Positions 1 to 7,007 of a stretch of 64,000 nt of DNA are shown in pieces. The notes beneath the pieces are model-generated. The model saw only the letters and a program-made list of their open reading frames with translations. It ran no database searches and had not been told where the DNA came from. Made by a program: the position numbers and the translations under genes. Origin of the DNA: Acidobacteriota bacterium (GTDB lineage Bacteria; Acidobacteriota; Terriglobia; Terriglobales; SCQP01); assembly GCA_021818955.1 (NCBI GenBank), contig JAKASR010000009.1:52235-116234 (forward strand). The letters are read 5' to 3'. Numbering within the stretch: position 1 is the stretch's first letter; the number at the start of each line of letters is the position of its first letter.

Positions 1-460
1 TTGATCCGCTGAGGCGCCACCAGCAAGGTTGAGCTCCGCGAGCCATAGATGGCGAAACAATGCCAAAAGCGCGGAGCCAGCACACCCAAACTCCGGGCTT
101 CGTAATAAGAAAACCGGGATTTCAACCGAGGGCTGATCACCGCCACATCGGCAATCCCCCGGGGCGGTTTGCGCGGTCCCCATTGCCCAGCCGATTTACA
201 ACCGACGAAAGGCACCCGTACCTTCGCCAGAGAAACAGGGGCGGAGCGTTGCGCGCTCAAGGCCGCCGGCCAGCACAACGCCGCCATGACCGCGAATCCG
301 CCCGCCGTATTTCTCCAACATCGCGCCGTAGTCGATCGCCGCATGGCTGCCCTTGCCTTTACACAATGCCCGCGTGCTTGCGATAATAAATTTTCGCGTA
401 TTTACAGCGCAAGCGGCGCGCTTTCGAGGCGCGGCCCATTCCAAAAGAAAAGCAGGCGAC
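1..460. other. Leader region without a supported gene
   Basis: Several short open frames exist on both strands, but none shows a recognisable domain, a convincing ribosome binding site or protein-like composition. The right part holds the likely efp promoter. The left edge could be the end of a gene outside the window, but nothing supports this. Confidence 0.5.
358..387 (+). promoter_or_regulatory. Likely sigma-70-type promoter of efp
   Basis: A -35-like TTTACA (358-363) is separated by 18 bp from a -10-like GATAAT (382-387); each matches five of six consensus bases. Transcription would start near 394, leaving a leader of about 67 nt before the efp start codon. This is seen by eye only. Confidence 0.5.
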
Positions 461-1024
461 ATGGCGATCTCCGCCACGCAAATCCGTCCCGGCATGGTGA
501 TCATGCATGAGCGGGAACTCTACTCGGTATTCAGCATTACCCATCGCACGCCCGGCAATCTGCGCGCGTTCGTGCAGGCCAAGCTGCGCAATCTGCGCAC
601 GGGCGCGATGATGGAGCACCGATTCCGCTCGGAAGACCGCATCGAGCGCGCCGTACTGGATGAAACCGAGATGGAGTATCTTTACCGCGATGGCAGCGAC
701 TACCATTTCATGAACACCGAGACCTACGAACAGGTGCATCTTTCGGCCGAGGTCCTGGGGGAAGCGGTTGAATACCTGATATCCAATCTGCGCATTCAGG
801 TCGCTTTTTATGAAGGCAAGCCGGTTTCGATCGAGCTGCCGCCAACGGTGGATATGGAAGTCATCGAAACGGAACCGGGGCTGAAGGGGGCAACGGTATC
901 GAACGTCACCAAGCCGGCCAAAATGGAGACCGGGGTGGTGGTGCAGGTGCCGAGCTTCATTAATGCCGGCGAAAAGATTCGGGTGGATACGGCGGAAGGC
1001 AAATACCTGGAACGAGTCAAATAG
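461..1024 (+). CDS. efp: Translation elongation factor P
   Basis: The 187-residue protein has the normal length and three-domain layout of EF-P: a KOW-like N domain (about 1-62), an OB domain (about 65-128) and a C-terminal OB domain ending in [11 protein letters not shown] binds ribosomes stalled at polyproline stretches and promotes peptide bond formation. The ATG at 461 is chosen because family homology begins at [12 protein letters not shown]; further upstream the frame is unrelated. At the tip of the N-domain loop the sequence reads TPGNLRAF, so Asn33 sits where E. coli has the modified Lys34 (PGKGQAF). None of the EF-P modification enzymes (EpmA/B, EarP, YmfI) is in the window. The CBS gene follows after 83 bp. 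Confidence 0.96.
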   Translation: MAISATQIRPGMVIMHERELYSVFSITHRTPGNLRAFVQAKLRNLRTGAMMEHRFRSEDRIERAVLDETEMEYLYRDGSDYHFMNTETYEQVHLSAEVLGEAVEYLISNLRIQVAFYEGKPVSIELPPTVDMEVIETEPGLKGATVSNVTKPAKMETGVVVQVPSFINAGEKIRVDTAEGKYLERVK

Positions 1025-1107
1025 CCTGCCCCGCGGCAGGGCTTGATAGCCGGCGGCATCGAATTTAGACCGCATCATTGATTGAGGATGCATCAGGGGC
1101 AGCGGTC

Positions 1108-1593
1108 ATGCTGGTGGGCGACATTCTAAGCGGGCGGCTGCTGACGGTGACTCCGCAAATGACGGTGCGGGAGGCGGCGCAGCGGATGCGCGGCGCCGAC
1201 GTGGGCGCCGTTCCGGTGCTGGCCGGCTCACGCCTGCTGGGCGTGCTGACGGATCGCGACATTGTTTTGCGTTGCGTGGCCGCCGGCCGCTCGCCCGAAC
1301 AGTGCCGCGTGGTCGATATTCTTACTCCCGGCGTGGTGACGGTGGCCGCCGACACGCCGCTGGATGAAGCCGCGCGGCTAATGGCGCAGCATCGCATTCG
1401 CCGGCTGCCGGTGACGCGCTCGGGGCGGCTGGTGGGGATGATCTCGCTAGGCGACTTGGCGCTGCGGCATCCGCTCAAGCAGGGGGTAGCGGCGGCGCTG
1501 GAAGGCGTCAGCCAGACAAGGCGCAAAGCACAAGGCGCAAAGCCGAAAGAGCACACTTCCAAGCTCAAGACGAAACAAGCCAACCCCGGCTAA
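1108..1593 (+). CDS. CBS-domain pair protein
   Basis: A stand-alone tandem CBS module (Bateman domain) of 161 residues. CBS 1 covers roughly residues 1-58 (VGDILSGRLLTVTP through GVLTDRDIVLR) and CBS 2 about 65-125 (VVDILTPGVVTV through GMISLGDLALR). Such modules bind adenosyl ligands and act as energy sensors or regulators; the partner is unknown. The ATG at 1108 has AGGGGC about 8 nt upstream; an in-frame start near 1078 would add ten residues with no homology. The basic tail (about 130-161) is encoded by a stretch rich in GGCGCAAAG-like repeats and is probably unstructured. It may be co-transcribed with efp. Confidence 0.85.
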   Translation: MLVGDILSGRLLTVTPQMTVREAAQRMRGADVGAVPVLAGSRLLGVLTDRDIVLRCVAAGRSPEQCRVVDILTPGVVTVAADTPLDEAARLMAQHRIRRLPVTRSGRLVGMISLGDLALRHPLKQGVAAALEGVSQTRRKAQGAKPKEHTSKLKTKQANPG

Positions 1594-1684
1594 AACCAGC
1601 AAGAATTTATCTTGGCTCCCCGCCCCAACGGATAAGCGAAAGGCGGATGCAAAGCTGAAATCTCAAAGCGGATAGGGACGGCTT

Positions 1685-3013
1685 TCAGGTCAGGCCGCCG
1701 GGTTTGGCAGCGAACGTTTCGGGACGGGAGGCCGTTTCGATCGCCGCTACTTTGGGTAGCATGATCCGCACGTCGGTGCCCTCGCCCACACGGCTTTCGA
1801 TATCCAGCCTGGCGGCGGCGCCATACAAGACGCGCAGGCGCTCGCGAACGTTGGCCAAGCCGATGCCGCTGAGCGGCGCGCCCGCGCCGGGGGCATAGCC
1901 CACGCCATCATCCTTGATCTCAATCCGCACCTGGCCATCCGTCTGCCAGGCGCGCACGGCGATGGCTCCGCCCTGCAGCTTGGGCGAGAGGCCGTGGCGA
2001 ATGGAGTTTTCGACAATGGGCTGGAGCAGCATGCTGGGCACCAGGCAATCGAGCGCTTGCGGATCGATGTCGTAGGTCACGCGCAGCTTTTCCGGGCCGA
2101 AGCGCTCCAGCTCGATCGCCAGATAATCCTGGATGAAAGCCACCTCATGGCGCAGCGGCACATGGTTGTCGTGGGTTTCGAGCAGGCGGCGCAGGATGTT
2201 GGATAGCTGCACAATCAGGCGCCGCGCCCGGTCCGGGTTGAGGCGGATGAGCGAGGCAATCGAGTTCAAGGTATTGAACAGGAAGTGAGGATTGATCTGG
2301 CTGGTGAGCGCGTCCAGGCGCGCCTGCACCAGCAGGCGTTTTTGCTCATCGAGCTGGCGCTCGATGCGGCTGTTATTCCAGATCTTGATGGGAATGGCCA
2401 CGGTCAGCACGGTGGTGAAGACCACGACCGCGACACCCCAGGCGTTCACCGGACGGATGGCATAGAGCAGGCGGGGAAAGGCGTGGGCCAACTCCAGCTC
2501 GGCGAGGGTGAGCAGGATCAGCACGGCAAAGAGCAGCGCCTGCCAATCGCGGAAGGGGCGGTCGAGGCGATTGCGCAGCCAGCGCCACAGTTCCAGATCG
2601 ATAAAGGGCGAAAAGGCCCAAATCTCGTCGTAATCGGGGGCGACACGGCGGCACAAACCACCGCACCAGCCGGCCAGCAGCGCCATGGGCAAGCTCAGCC
2701 ATTCATGCACCCAAAGCGCCGGCAGCGCAATCACCGCGCCGCCGGCCAAGCCGGCAATCTGCCCCGCCAGCAAGCCAATCAGCATAGCGCCCGGGACGGT
2801 CAAGTCGGCCATGCTGAAACTTTTCACCAGCAGGCGAATGCCGACGCCGCCAGCCAGCGGAATGGTCAAATATAAGACGAAAATCAGCTTTTCGCGCAGG
2901 CTCCGCTCTTCTTTATAGAGGTAGCGCTTGAACAGCACCGAGCGCACCAGCACGCTGGCGATAGCCGCGATCAAGGCCAGTTTGAGCAGCAAAGCTACCA
3001 GCAGGAGGCGCAT
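1685..3013 (-). CDS. LytS/YehU-type sensor histidine kinase
   Basis: A 442-residue membrane kinase. The N-terminal half has about five hydrophobic helices, resembling the 5TMR-LYT sensor, followed by a short linker from about 205. The phosphoacceptor motif QINPHFLFNTLN (His near 242) is diagnostic of the His_kinase/LytS family. The HATPase domain follows, with the N box (VENSIRHG, near 335) and the G1 box (DDGVGYAPG, near 366). These kinases normally pair with a LytTR-type response regulator, but none is adjacent; ribA lies divergently upstream. The signal sensed cannot be inferred. The start at 3013 begins directly with the first hydrophobic helix. Confidence 0.88.
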   Translation of the reverse strand: MRLLLVALLLKLALIAAIASVLVRSVLFKRYLYKEERSLREKLIFVLYLTIPLAGGVGIRLLVKSFSMADLTVPGAMLIGLLAGQIAGLAGGAVIALPALWVHEWLSLPMALLAGWCGGLCRRVAPDYDEIWAFSPFIDLELWRWLRNRLDRPFRDWQALLFAVLILLTLAELELAHAFPRLLYAIRPVNAWGVAVVVFTTVLTVAIPIKIWNNSRIERQLDEQKRLLVQARLDALTSQINPHFLFNTLNSIASLIRLNPDRARRLIVQLSNILRRLLETHDNHVPLRHEVAFIQDYLAIELERFGPEKLRVTYDIDPQALDCLVPSMLLQPIVENSIRHGLSPKLQGGAIAVRAWQTDGQVRIEIKDDGVGYAPGAGAPLSGIGLANVRERLRVLYGAAARLDIESRVGEGTDVRIMLPKVAAIETASRPETFAAKPGGLT

Positions 3014-3208
3014 GAAAGATCCTTGACAGTACCATCATGTCCGAATCGCATGGAACGCGCCAGCCCGCGGGTGTATGGCCGGCGGTGAATAAACCGCGCC
3101 CTGGACATTGAGCGCACTATAGAATTGATTCAACGACACAACGGCACTTCATCTTAACCATTTCACCTCGACGCCGCCGCAGCGGAGGGGCCGGTATAAT
3201 AAGGAGAG

Positions 3209-3844
3209 ATGGCCGCCCCCGAAACCGCAATCACCGGCATACAGCCGGCCGCCGAGGCCGATTTCCCCACCCGCTGGGGGCATTTCCGGCTCTACGGTTT
3301 CGAGGCCGATCTGGGCTCCGGAGTCGAGACCGCGCTAGCGCTGCGCATCGGCCCGCTCGATACGCCGCTGGTTCGCATCCATTCGCAATGCCTGACCGGC
3401 GATGTCTTTCATTCGCTGCGCTGCGACTGCCGCGACCAACTCGAACTGGCATTGGAGGCGATCGCCGCTTCCGGCAACGGCTTGCTGATCTATGAAGACA
3501 AGGAAGGCCGCGGCATTGGGTTGATCAACAAACTGCGCGCGTATCAACTGCAGGACCGCGGCGCCGATACCGTCGAGGCCAATGAGCGGCTCGGCCTGCC
3601 CAAGGATGCGCGCGATTACCGCCTGCCAGTGGAGATTCTGCACTGGTTTGGGATTGGACGGCTAAAGCTATTGTCAAACAACCCGGAGAAAATCCAGGCA
3701 CTGGCCGCCGCGGGCATCGAGGTAGCCGAGCGGATTGCCTGCCAACCGCCGGCGGCTTCCTCCCATGCCGAACGCTATCTGCGCACCAAGCGGGAAAAGA
3801 TGGGACATCTACTGGAAGAAAACAGCGATAAAGCAAGGCGATAA
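3209..3844 (+). CDS. ribA: GTP cyclohydrolase II
   Basis: This enzyme converts GTP to 2,5-diamino-6-ribosylamino-4-pyrimidinone 5'-phosphate, formate and pyrophosphate, the first step of riboflavin synthesis. The 211-residue protein has the zinc ligands Cys61, Cys72 and Cys74 in SQCLTGDVFHSLRCDC with the spacing of E. coli RibA, and the YEDKEGRGIGL active-site segment (95-105). It is the stand-alone form, without the RibB domain many bacteria fuse to it, and no other rib gene is in the window. A TATAAT hexamer (3195-3200) and AAGGAG lie immediately upstream of the ATG, unusually close together. An R1 copy follows 71 bp after the stop. Confidence 0.95.
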   Translation: MAAPETAITGIQPAAEADFPTRWGHFRLYGFEADLGSGVETALALRIGPLDTPLVRIHSQCLTGDVFHSLRCDCRDQLELALEAIAASGNGLLIYEDKEGRGIGLINKLRAYQLQDRGADTVEANERLGLPKDARDYRLPVEILHWFGIGRLKLLSNNPEKIQALAAAGIEVAERIACQPPAASSHAERYLRTKREKMGHLLEENSDKARR

Positions 3845-3915
3845 GCATCTTACCGCGGCATTTTCCACCAAAGAAAAATACTCAAGCCCCCTCCGCCCGA
3901 CAAGCCCTGCAAAGC

Positions 3916-4136
3916 AAGCGGCTCGGCCGCTTTTACTTTTAGGCGCTGACGCTTTCGCAATGGTCCGGCCGAAACCGGACGCTTTGCGAATACTAATGGA
4001 GACCGAAAATTTATTGTCGTTAATAGGCGCGGGACCTAAAAGAAACCCCGCGCTTCAGCTTGCGGGCATGGCTAGAGGCAATTTCTCCGAAATGGCCAAT
4101 GACGAATACTGCTGTCCGACTCGGCCGTTAACGCTT
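3916..4136 (+). repeat. R1 dispersed hairpin element, copy a
   Basis: It starts with hairpin GCGGCTCGGCCGC plus TTTTACTTTT, then has the GTCCGG/CCGGAC hairpin, the GCGCGGG/CCCCGCGC hairpin, an imperfect GGCAATTTC-type hairpin and the terminal TCGGCCGTTAACGCTT. The GCAATTCC/GGAATTGC hairpin is replaced by an AT-rich stretch. It lies between the convergent ribA and the GH144-like gene. Confidence 0.9.
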
Positions 4137-4164
4137 GACGGATCCTTCCAACGTCAGCTCAGGC

Positions 4165-5535
4165 TTACACCAGATTCAGTCCGACGCGCGCCATGGCGCG
4201 GCGGGGGGCGGGATGGTGCATGAACCATTGCCAGGGGCGGCCGGAGCGGAAGTTTTCCGCGCTGAGGAGGGTGATGCCCTGATTAATGCCCAGCACATAG
4301 GGGCTGGCCCAACCGGTGAGCGGGTTGAAGGCGTCACAGAAGCCGTAACGTCCCCAGATTAGCGGCAGGCGCGGGCCCCAGGCATGGAGCATGTGGCTCA
4401 TATCGCGCAGGCAAAGCCGCGGGGTAAACATGAGCGAACCGGCGGCGGCGCAGGGGACGATGGTGCCATCAATCGCCGCCTCGCTTACCGGCCCCGCCGG
4501 CGGGCCGCCCCAGGCGACATAGCCGTCGCGGCTCTCGGAGGCGGTAATGCCCCAGGTCTGACTGCCATAATCGCGAAAGCGGCGGCCGAGCGTGGCGCAC
4601 CAGGCGCGTTGCGCGCGCGTGGCGGCGATGGAATTTGCGAAATAATTCAGCCGTTCGCCCCGCGTGTCGCGCCGATGGCGGTAATCCACCCAGGCGTGCG
4701 AGTACTGATGGATGAACAGCGGCGCAGCGCCGGCGACATAACGAAAGCCGGCAAATTCGACCCAGGGGCGGTCAATCGCCTGCCAGGCTTCGGCCGGTAT
4801 GGGATGCGACTCGGAGCCGATCGCCAGCAGATAGAGCAAAGTCTCTTCACAATAACTATCCCAGCGAGCGGCGAGAAAGCCGGAACCGGAAAGCCAGCCC
4901 ATGGAAAGGCGATGGGGATCACCGGCCAGCATCCAGCGAAAATCGACGCGGCGGTAAACCGCCTCGGCCAATTGAGCCAGGCGCGGCTGGGCGGGAAAGG
5001 CGGCGCCAGCGGAAAGCATGCCGGCCAGCAGCAACGCCGTATCCATGGAGGAGACTTCACTGCCGGGCGCCGGCCGGCCGCCGGCCATGTCGTAATAGTG
5101 GTAAAACCAGCCGCGTTGATGGCGGGCATCGGCGGCAAAGAATTCGAGCGTGGCCAGCGCGCGTTGCTCGGCCAGCGGGCGCGGCACCCAGCCGCGGGCA
5201 GCGGCAATGGCCAGCGCGGTCAAGCCGAAGCCAGTGGCGGCAATGCTGGCCAAGTCCAGCCCGGCACTCGCGCCACGGGCCAAAGCGCGATCGCGCACCA
5301 AGCCGGTGCGCGCATCGGCGTTTTCCCAGAAATAGCGAAACGCGCGGCGCGAAAGTTCTTCCAGAAAAGCGTCATTGGCCGGCAGCAACGGCGCCGGCTT
5401 GGCGGCCAGGTGTAAGGGAATGGTGGAATTCGAGTTCGGCAGGAGGCGGTCTTTCAAGGCCGGCGAGATTTGGCCTTTCAGTCCGAGGGCGGCCAGGCCC
5501 AGCCCGGCGCCGCGCAGAAACGAGCGCCGCGGCAT
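4165..5535 (-). CDS. Tat-exported glycoamylase-like (GH144-type) glucanase
   Basis: The 456-residue protein begins with a twin-arginine signal (MPRRSFLRGAGLGLAALG), followed by a six-hairpin/glycoamylase-like domain (Pfam Glycoamylase type). Family-typical segments include FRYFWENAD, DLASIAATGFGLTAL, SMDTALLLAG, IDGTIVPCAAAGS and PYVLGINQGITLL. Characterised relatives in GH144 are endo-beta-1,2-glucanases, and the same fold forms a domain of cyclic beta-1,2-glucan synthases such as the gene at 7008-11108, so a role in beta-1,2-glucan turnover is the best inference. The frame stays open upstream through R1 copy b, but the Tat motif fixes the start at 5535. Substrate specificity is not proven by sequence. 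Confidence 0.82.
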   Translation of the reverse strand: MPRRSFLRGAGLGLAALGLKGQISPALKDRLLPNSNSTIPLHLAAKPAPLLPANDAFLEELSRRAFRYFWENADARTGLVRDRALARGASAGLDLASIAATGFGLTALAIAAARGWVPRPLAEQRALATLEFFAADARHQRGWFYHYYDMAGGRPAPGSEVSSMDTALLLAGMLSAGAAFPAQPRLAQLAEAVYRRVDFRWMLAGDPHRLSMGWLSGSGFLAARWDSYCEETLLYLLAIGSESHPIPAEAWQAIDRPWVEFAGFRYVAGAAPLFIHQYSHAWVDYRHRRDTRGERLNYFANSIAATRAQRAWCATLGRRFRDYGSQTWGITASESRDGYVAWGGPPAGPVSEAAIDGTIVPCAAAGSLMFTPRLCLRDMSHMLHAWGPRLPLIWGRYGFCDAFNPLTGWASPYVLGINQGITLLSAENFRSGRPWQWFMHHPAPRRAMARVGLNLV

Positions 5536-5587
5536 CGGACGACCACCGTTGGCCTGAGCCGGAGAGTCCGGTTCGGCGGGGCAAGAC

Positions 5588-5806
5588 GCGGCACGGCCGC
5601 TTTTACTTTTAGACGCTGACGCTTTCGCCAAGGTCCGGCCGAAACCGGACGCATTGCGAATACTCATGGCTGCCGGGCATTGCCGGGCGCAATTCCTGCG
5701 GAATTGCTTGGTATTGTCGTTCATAGGCGCGGGACCTAATAGAAACCCCGCGCTTCGGCCTGCGATTTCGGACGAAAACTGCTGTCCGACTCGGCCGTTA
5801 ACGCTT
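5588..5806 (+). repeat. R1 dispersed hairpin element, copy b
   Basis: A complete short-type copy: GCGGCACGGCCGC start hairpin, GTCCGG/CCGGAC, one GCAATTCC-TGC-GGAATTGC hairpin, GCGCGGG/CCCCGCGC, then GCGATTTCGGACG in place of the GGCAATTTC hairpin, and the TAACGCTT end. It lies 52 bp upstream of the start codon of the minus-strand GH144-like gene, in antisense orientation to it. Confidence 0.92.
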
Positions 5807-6089
5807 AATGATGTAAGAGAATCCGGGCAACTGCCGCTGGCGCGCAGGCGCTTGCCGCAGGCCTGTTTCGCATCGGCCATGGCGCTTACCGGACCTCAGC
5901 TTAGCCGCACGACATGCGCCCACTCGCTCAGGGAAAAGCATTAGATTGAGCGAGTTTTTTCGTTTAAAGAAAAAGCTACCAGCTACCAGCGCCAGCTCAA
6001 GGAAGAATTGCTTGCATGAAGGCAAGGCTGAACTTGCCACGATTGCGAGGCTCTCCAGCGCATAGGAGAGGATCAGTTAAAAACCCGGC

Positions 6090-6509
6090 CTATTTCCTGC
6101 TTTGAAGAATATTCCTGAGCACGGACGCCAATTGCTCAGCGAGATGGCCTGTTTTAGCGATCGATTCGAGCTGCCTATATATATCCTCGGCATCGCCCTG
6201 TTTCCGTGCGCCGACACTACATACGACGACGACGTGATGCTGCGCATAAATGCGGTAAACGGCGCGATGGTTTCCGAACTGGTGCTTCCAATAGCCAGCT
6301 AACGAGCCGCGCAACGGCAGGCTGTACCCTTCAGGGTCAATGGCGAGCTTTTTCTCCAACACTTTGCGAAATTGATTACGCACGCTGCCGTCGAGAGCCT
6401 TAATGTCCGCCGCAGCGTCTGGCGTATATCTAAGCTCGAAGAGAGGCCTTAGAGGCGGCTCTTCTCGCAATGGCGCAGTCGGGTGCGGCTGTTTTCGCCC
6501 TTTGGTCAT
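6090..6509 (-). CDS. RelE/ParE-superfamily toxin
   Basis: A 139-residue protein whose core (about 25-105) matches the RelE/StbE type: FELRYTPDAAADIKAL, then KLAIDPEGYSLPLRGSLAGYWKHQFGNHRAVYRI and a hydrophobic beta strand HHVVVVCSVGARK. RelE proteins cleave ribosome-bound mRNA, whereas ParE relatives target gyrase; which applies here is not visible. The start codon overlaps the antitoxin stop by ATGA, showing translational coupling. The first 20 residues and the last 30 extend beyond the usual core, so the start could lie slightly further in. Confidence 0.85.
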   Translation of the reverse strand: MTKGRKQPHPTAPLREEPPLRPLFELRYTPDAAADIKALDGSVRNQFRKVLEKKLAIDPEGYSLPLRGSLAGYWKHQFGNHRAVYRIYAQHHVVVVCSVGARKQGDAEDIYRQLESIAKTGHLAEQLASVLRNILQSRK

Positions 6510-6814
6510 GCGTCAAAAACGTCGGTTGTTCTAAGCAGGCGACCAGCCACAACGTCGTCGTCAATGGTTTTCGACAAAGTCAGCAAGCGATCAGTAAGTT
6601 CGCGGTCGGCGAGAATCTCCAAAGTAGCAAGCATGGATTCACGCTCATGCATGAGGGAATCCAGAAATTCCTTGTCCACCAAATACTTCGATGGCTGCCG
6701 GCGGTTCTCGACCAAAATGACCCGGTTTGCAGTCGCTTCTTTCAAATATGTTTTGAGCCTGTCTCGAAGATTGGTCGCTGTGACCCTCTTAACGGCGATG
6801 GACGCCTTTGGCAT
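6506..6814 (-). CDS. Phd/YefM-type antitoxin
   Basis: The 102-residue partner of the downstream toxin. The N-terminal part (ASIAVKRVTATNLRDRLKTYLKEA, then RVILVENRRQPSKYLVDKEFLD) fits the Phd/YefM DNA-binding fold; the C-terminal acidic helix would cover the toxin. The start at 6814 is preferred over 6826 because GGAG lies 6 nt upstream of it. The gene has a good promoter and a palindromic site before it, as expected for an autoregulated toxin-antitoxin operon. Divergence from well-known Phd proteins makes the family call moderate, but the toxin context supports it. Confidence 0.8.
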   Translation of the reverse strand: MPKASIAVKRVTATNLRDRLKTYLKEATANRVILVENRRQPSKYLVDKEFLDSLMHERESMLATLEILADRELTDRLLTLSKTIDDDVVAGRLLRTTDVFDA

Positions 6815-6827
6815 CGGAATCTCCATT

Positions 6828-6876
6828 ACGTACGTTACACGCATGCAACTGTACATTAAACGGAAAAGGCTGTCAA
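6828..6876 (-). promoter_or_regulatory. Promoter and probable operator of the toxin-antitoxin operon
   Basis: Read on the minus strand, TTGACA (6876-6871) is followed after exactly 17 bp by TACAGT (6853-6848). The perfect palindrome ACGTACGT (6828-6835) lies just downstream, between the likely start site and the antitoxin start codon, where an autorepressor would bind. Confidence 0.6.
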
Positions 6877-6966
6877 ACGAGAACGCCGGTTATTTGAGGC
6901 AATTCAATTTTTCGAAATCAAGCATGCTGAAGGCAAATATAATTCTGCGAGATTGAGCCTGCCCAG

Positions 6967-7000
6967 CCGAAAACTACTGTCCGAGGCGGCCGTGAACGCT
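6967..7000 (+). repeat. R1 remnant, copy c (3' end only)
   Basis: Only the last part of R1 is left: CCGAAAACTACTGTCCGA followed by a decayed terminus GGCGGCCGTGAACGCT. It sits seven bases beyond the stop codon of the NdvB-like gene, as other R1 copies sit at stop codons. Confidence 0.75.
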
Positions 7001-7007
7001 AAGCGAG

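Noticed and set aside
196..504. 102-codon minus-strand open frame before efp
   Set aside because: It overlaps the efp promoter and start, shows no domain and no ribosome binding site.
5536..5880. N-terminal extension of the GH144-like protein
   Set aside because: The frame is open through R1 copy b, but the twin-arginine signal fixes the start at 5535 and the upstream part is repeat sequence.
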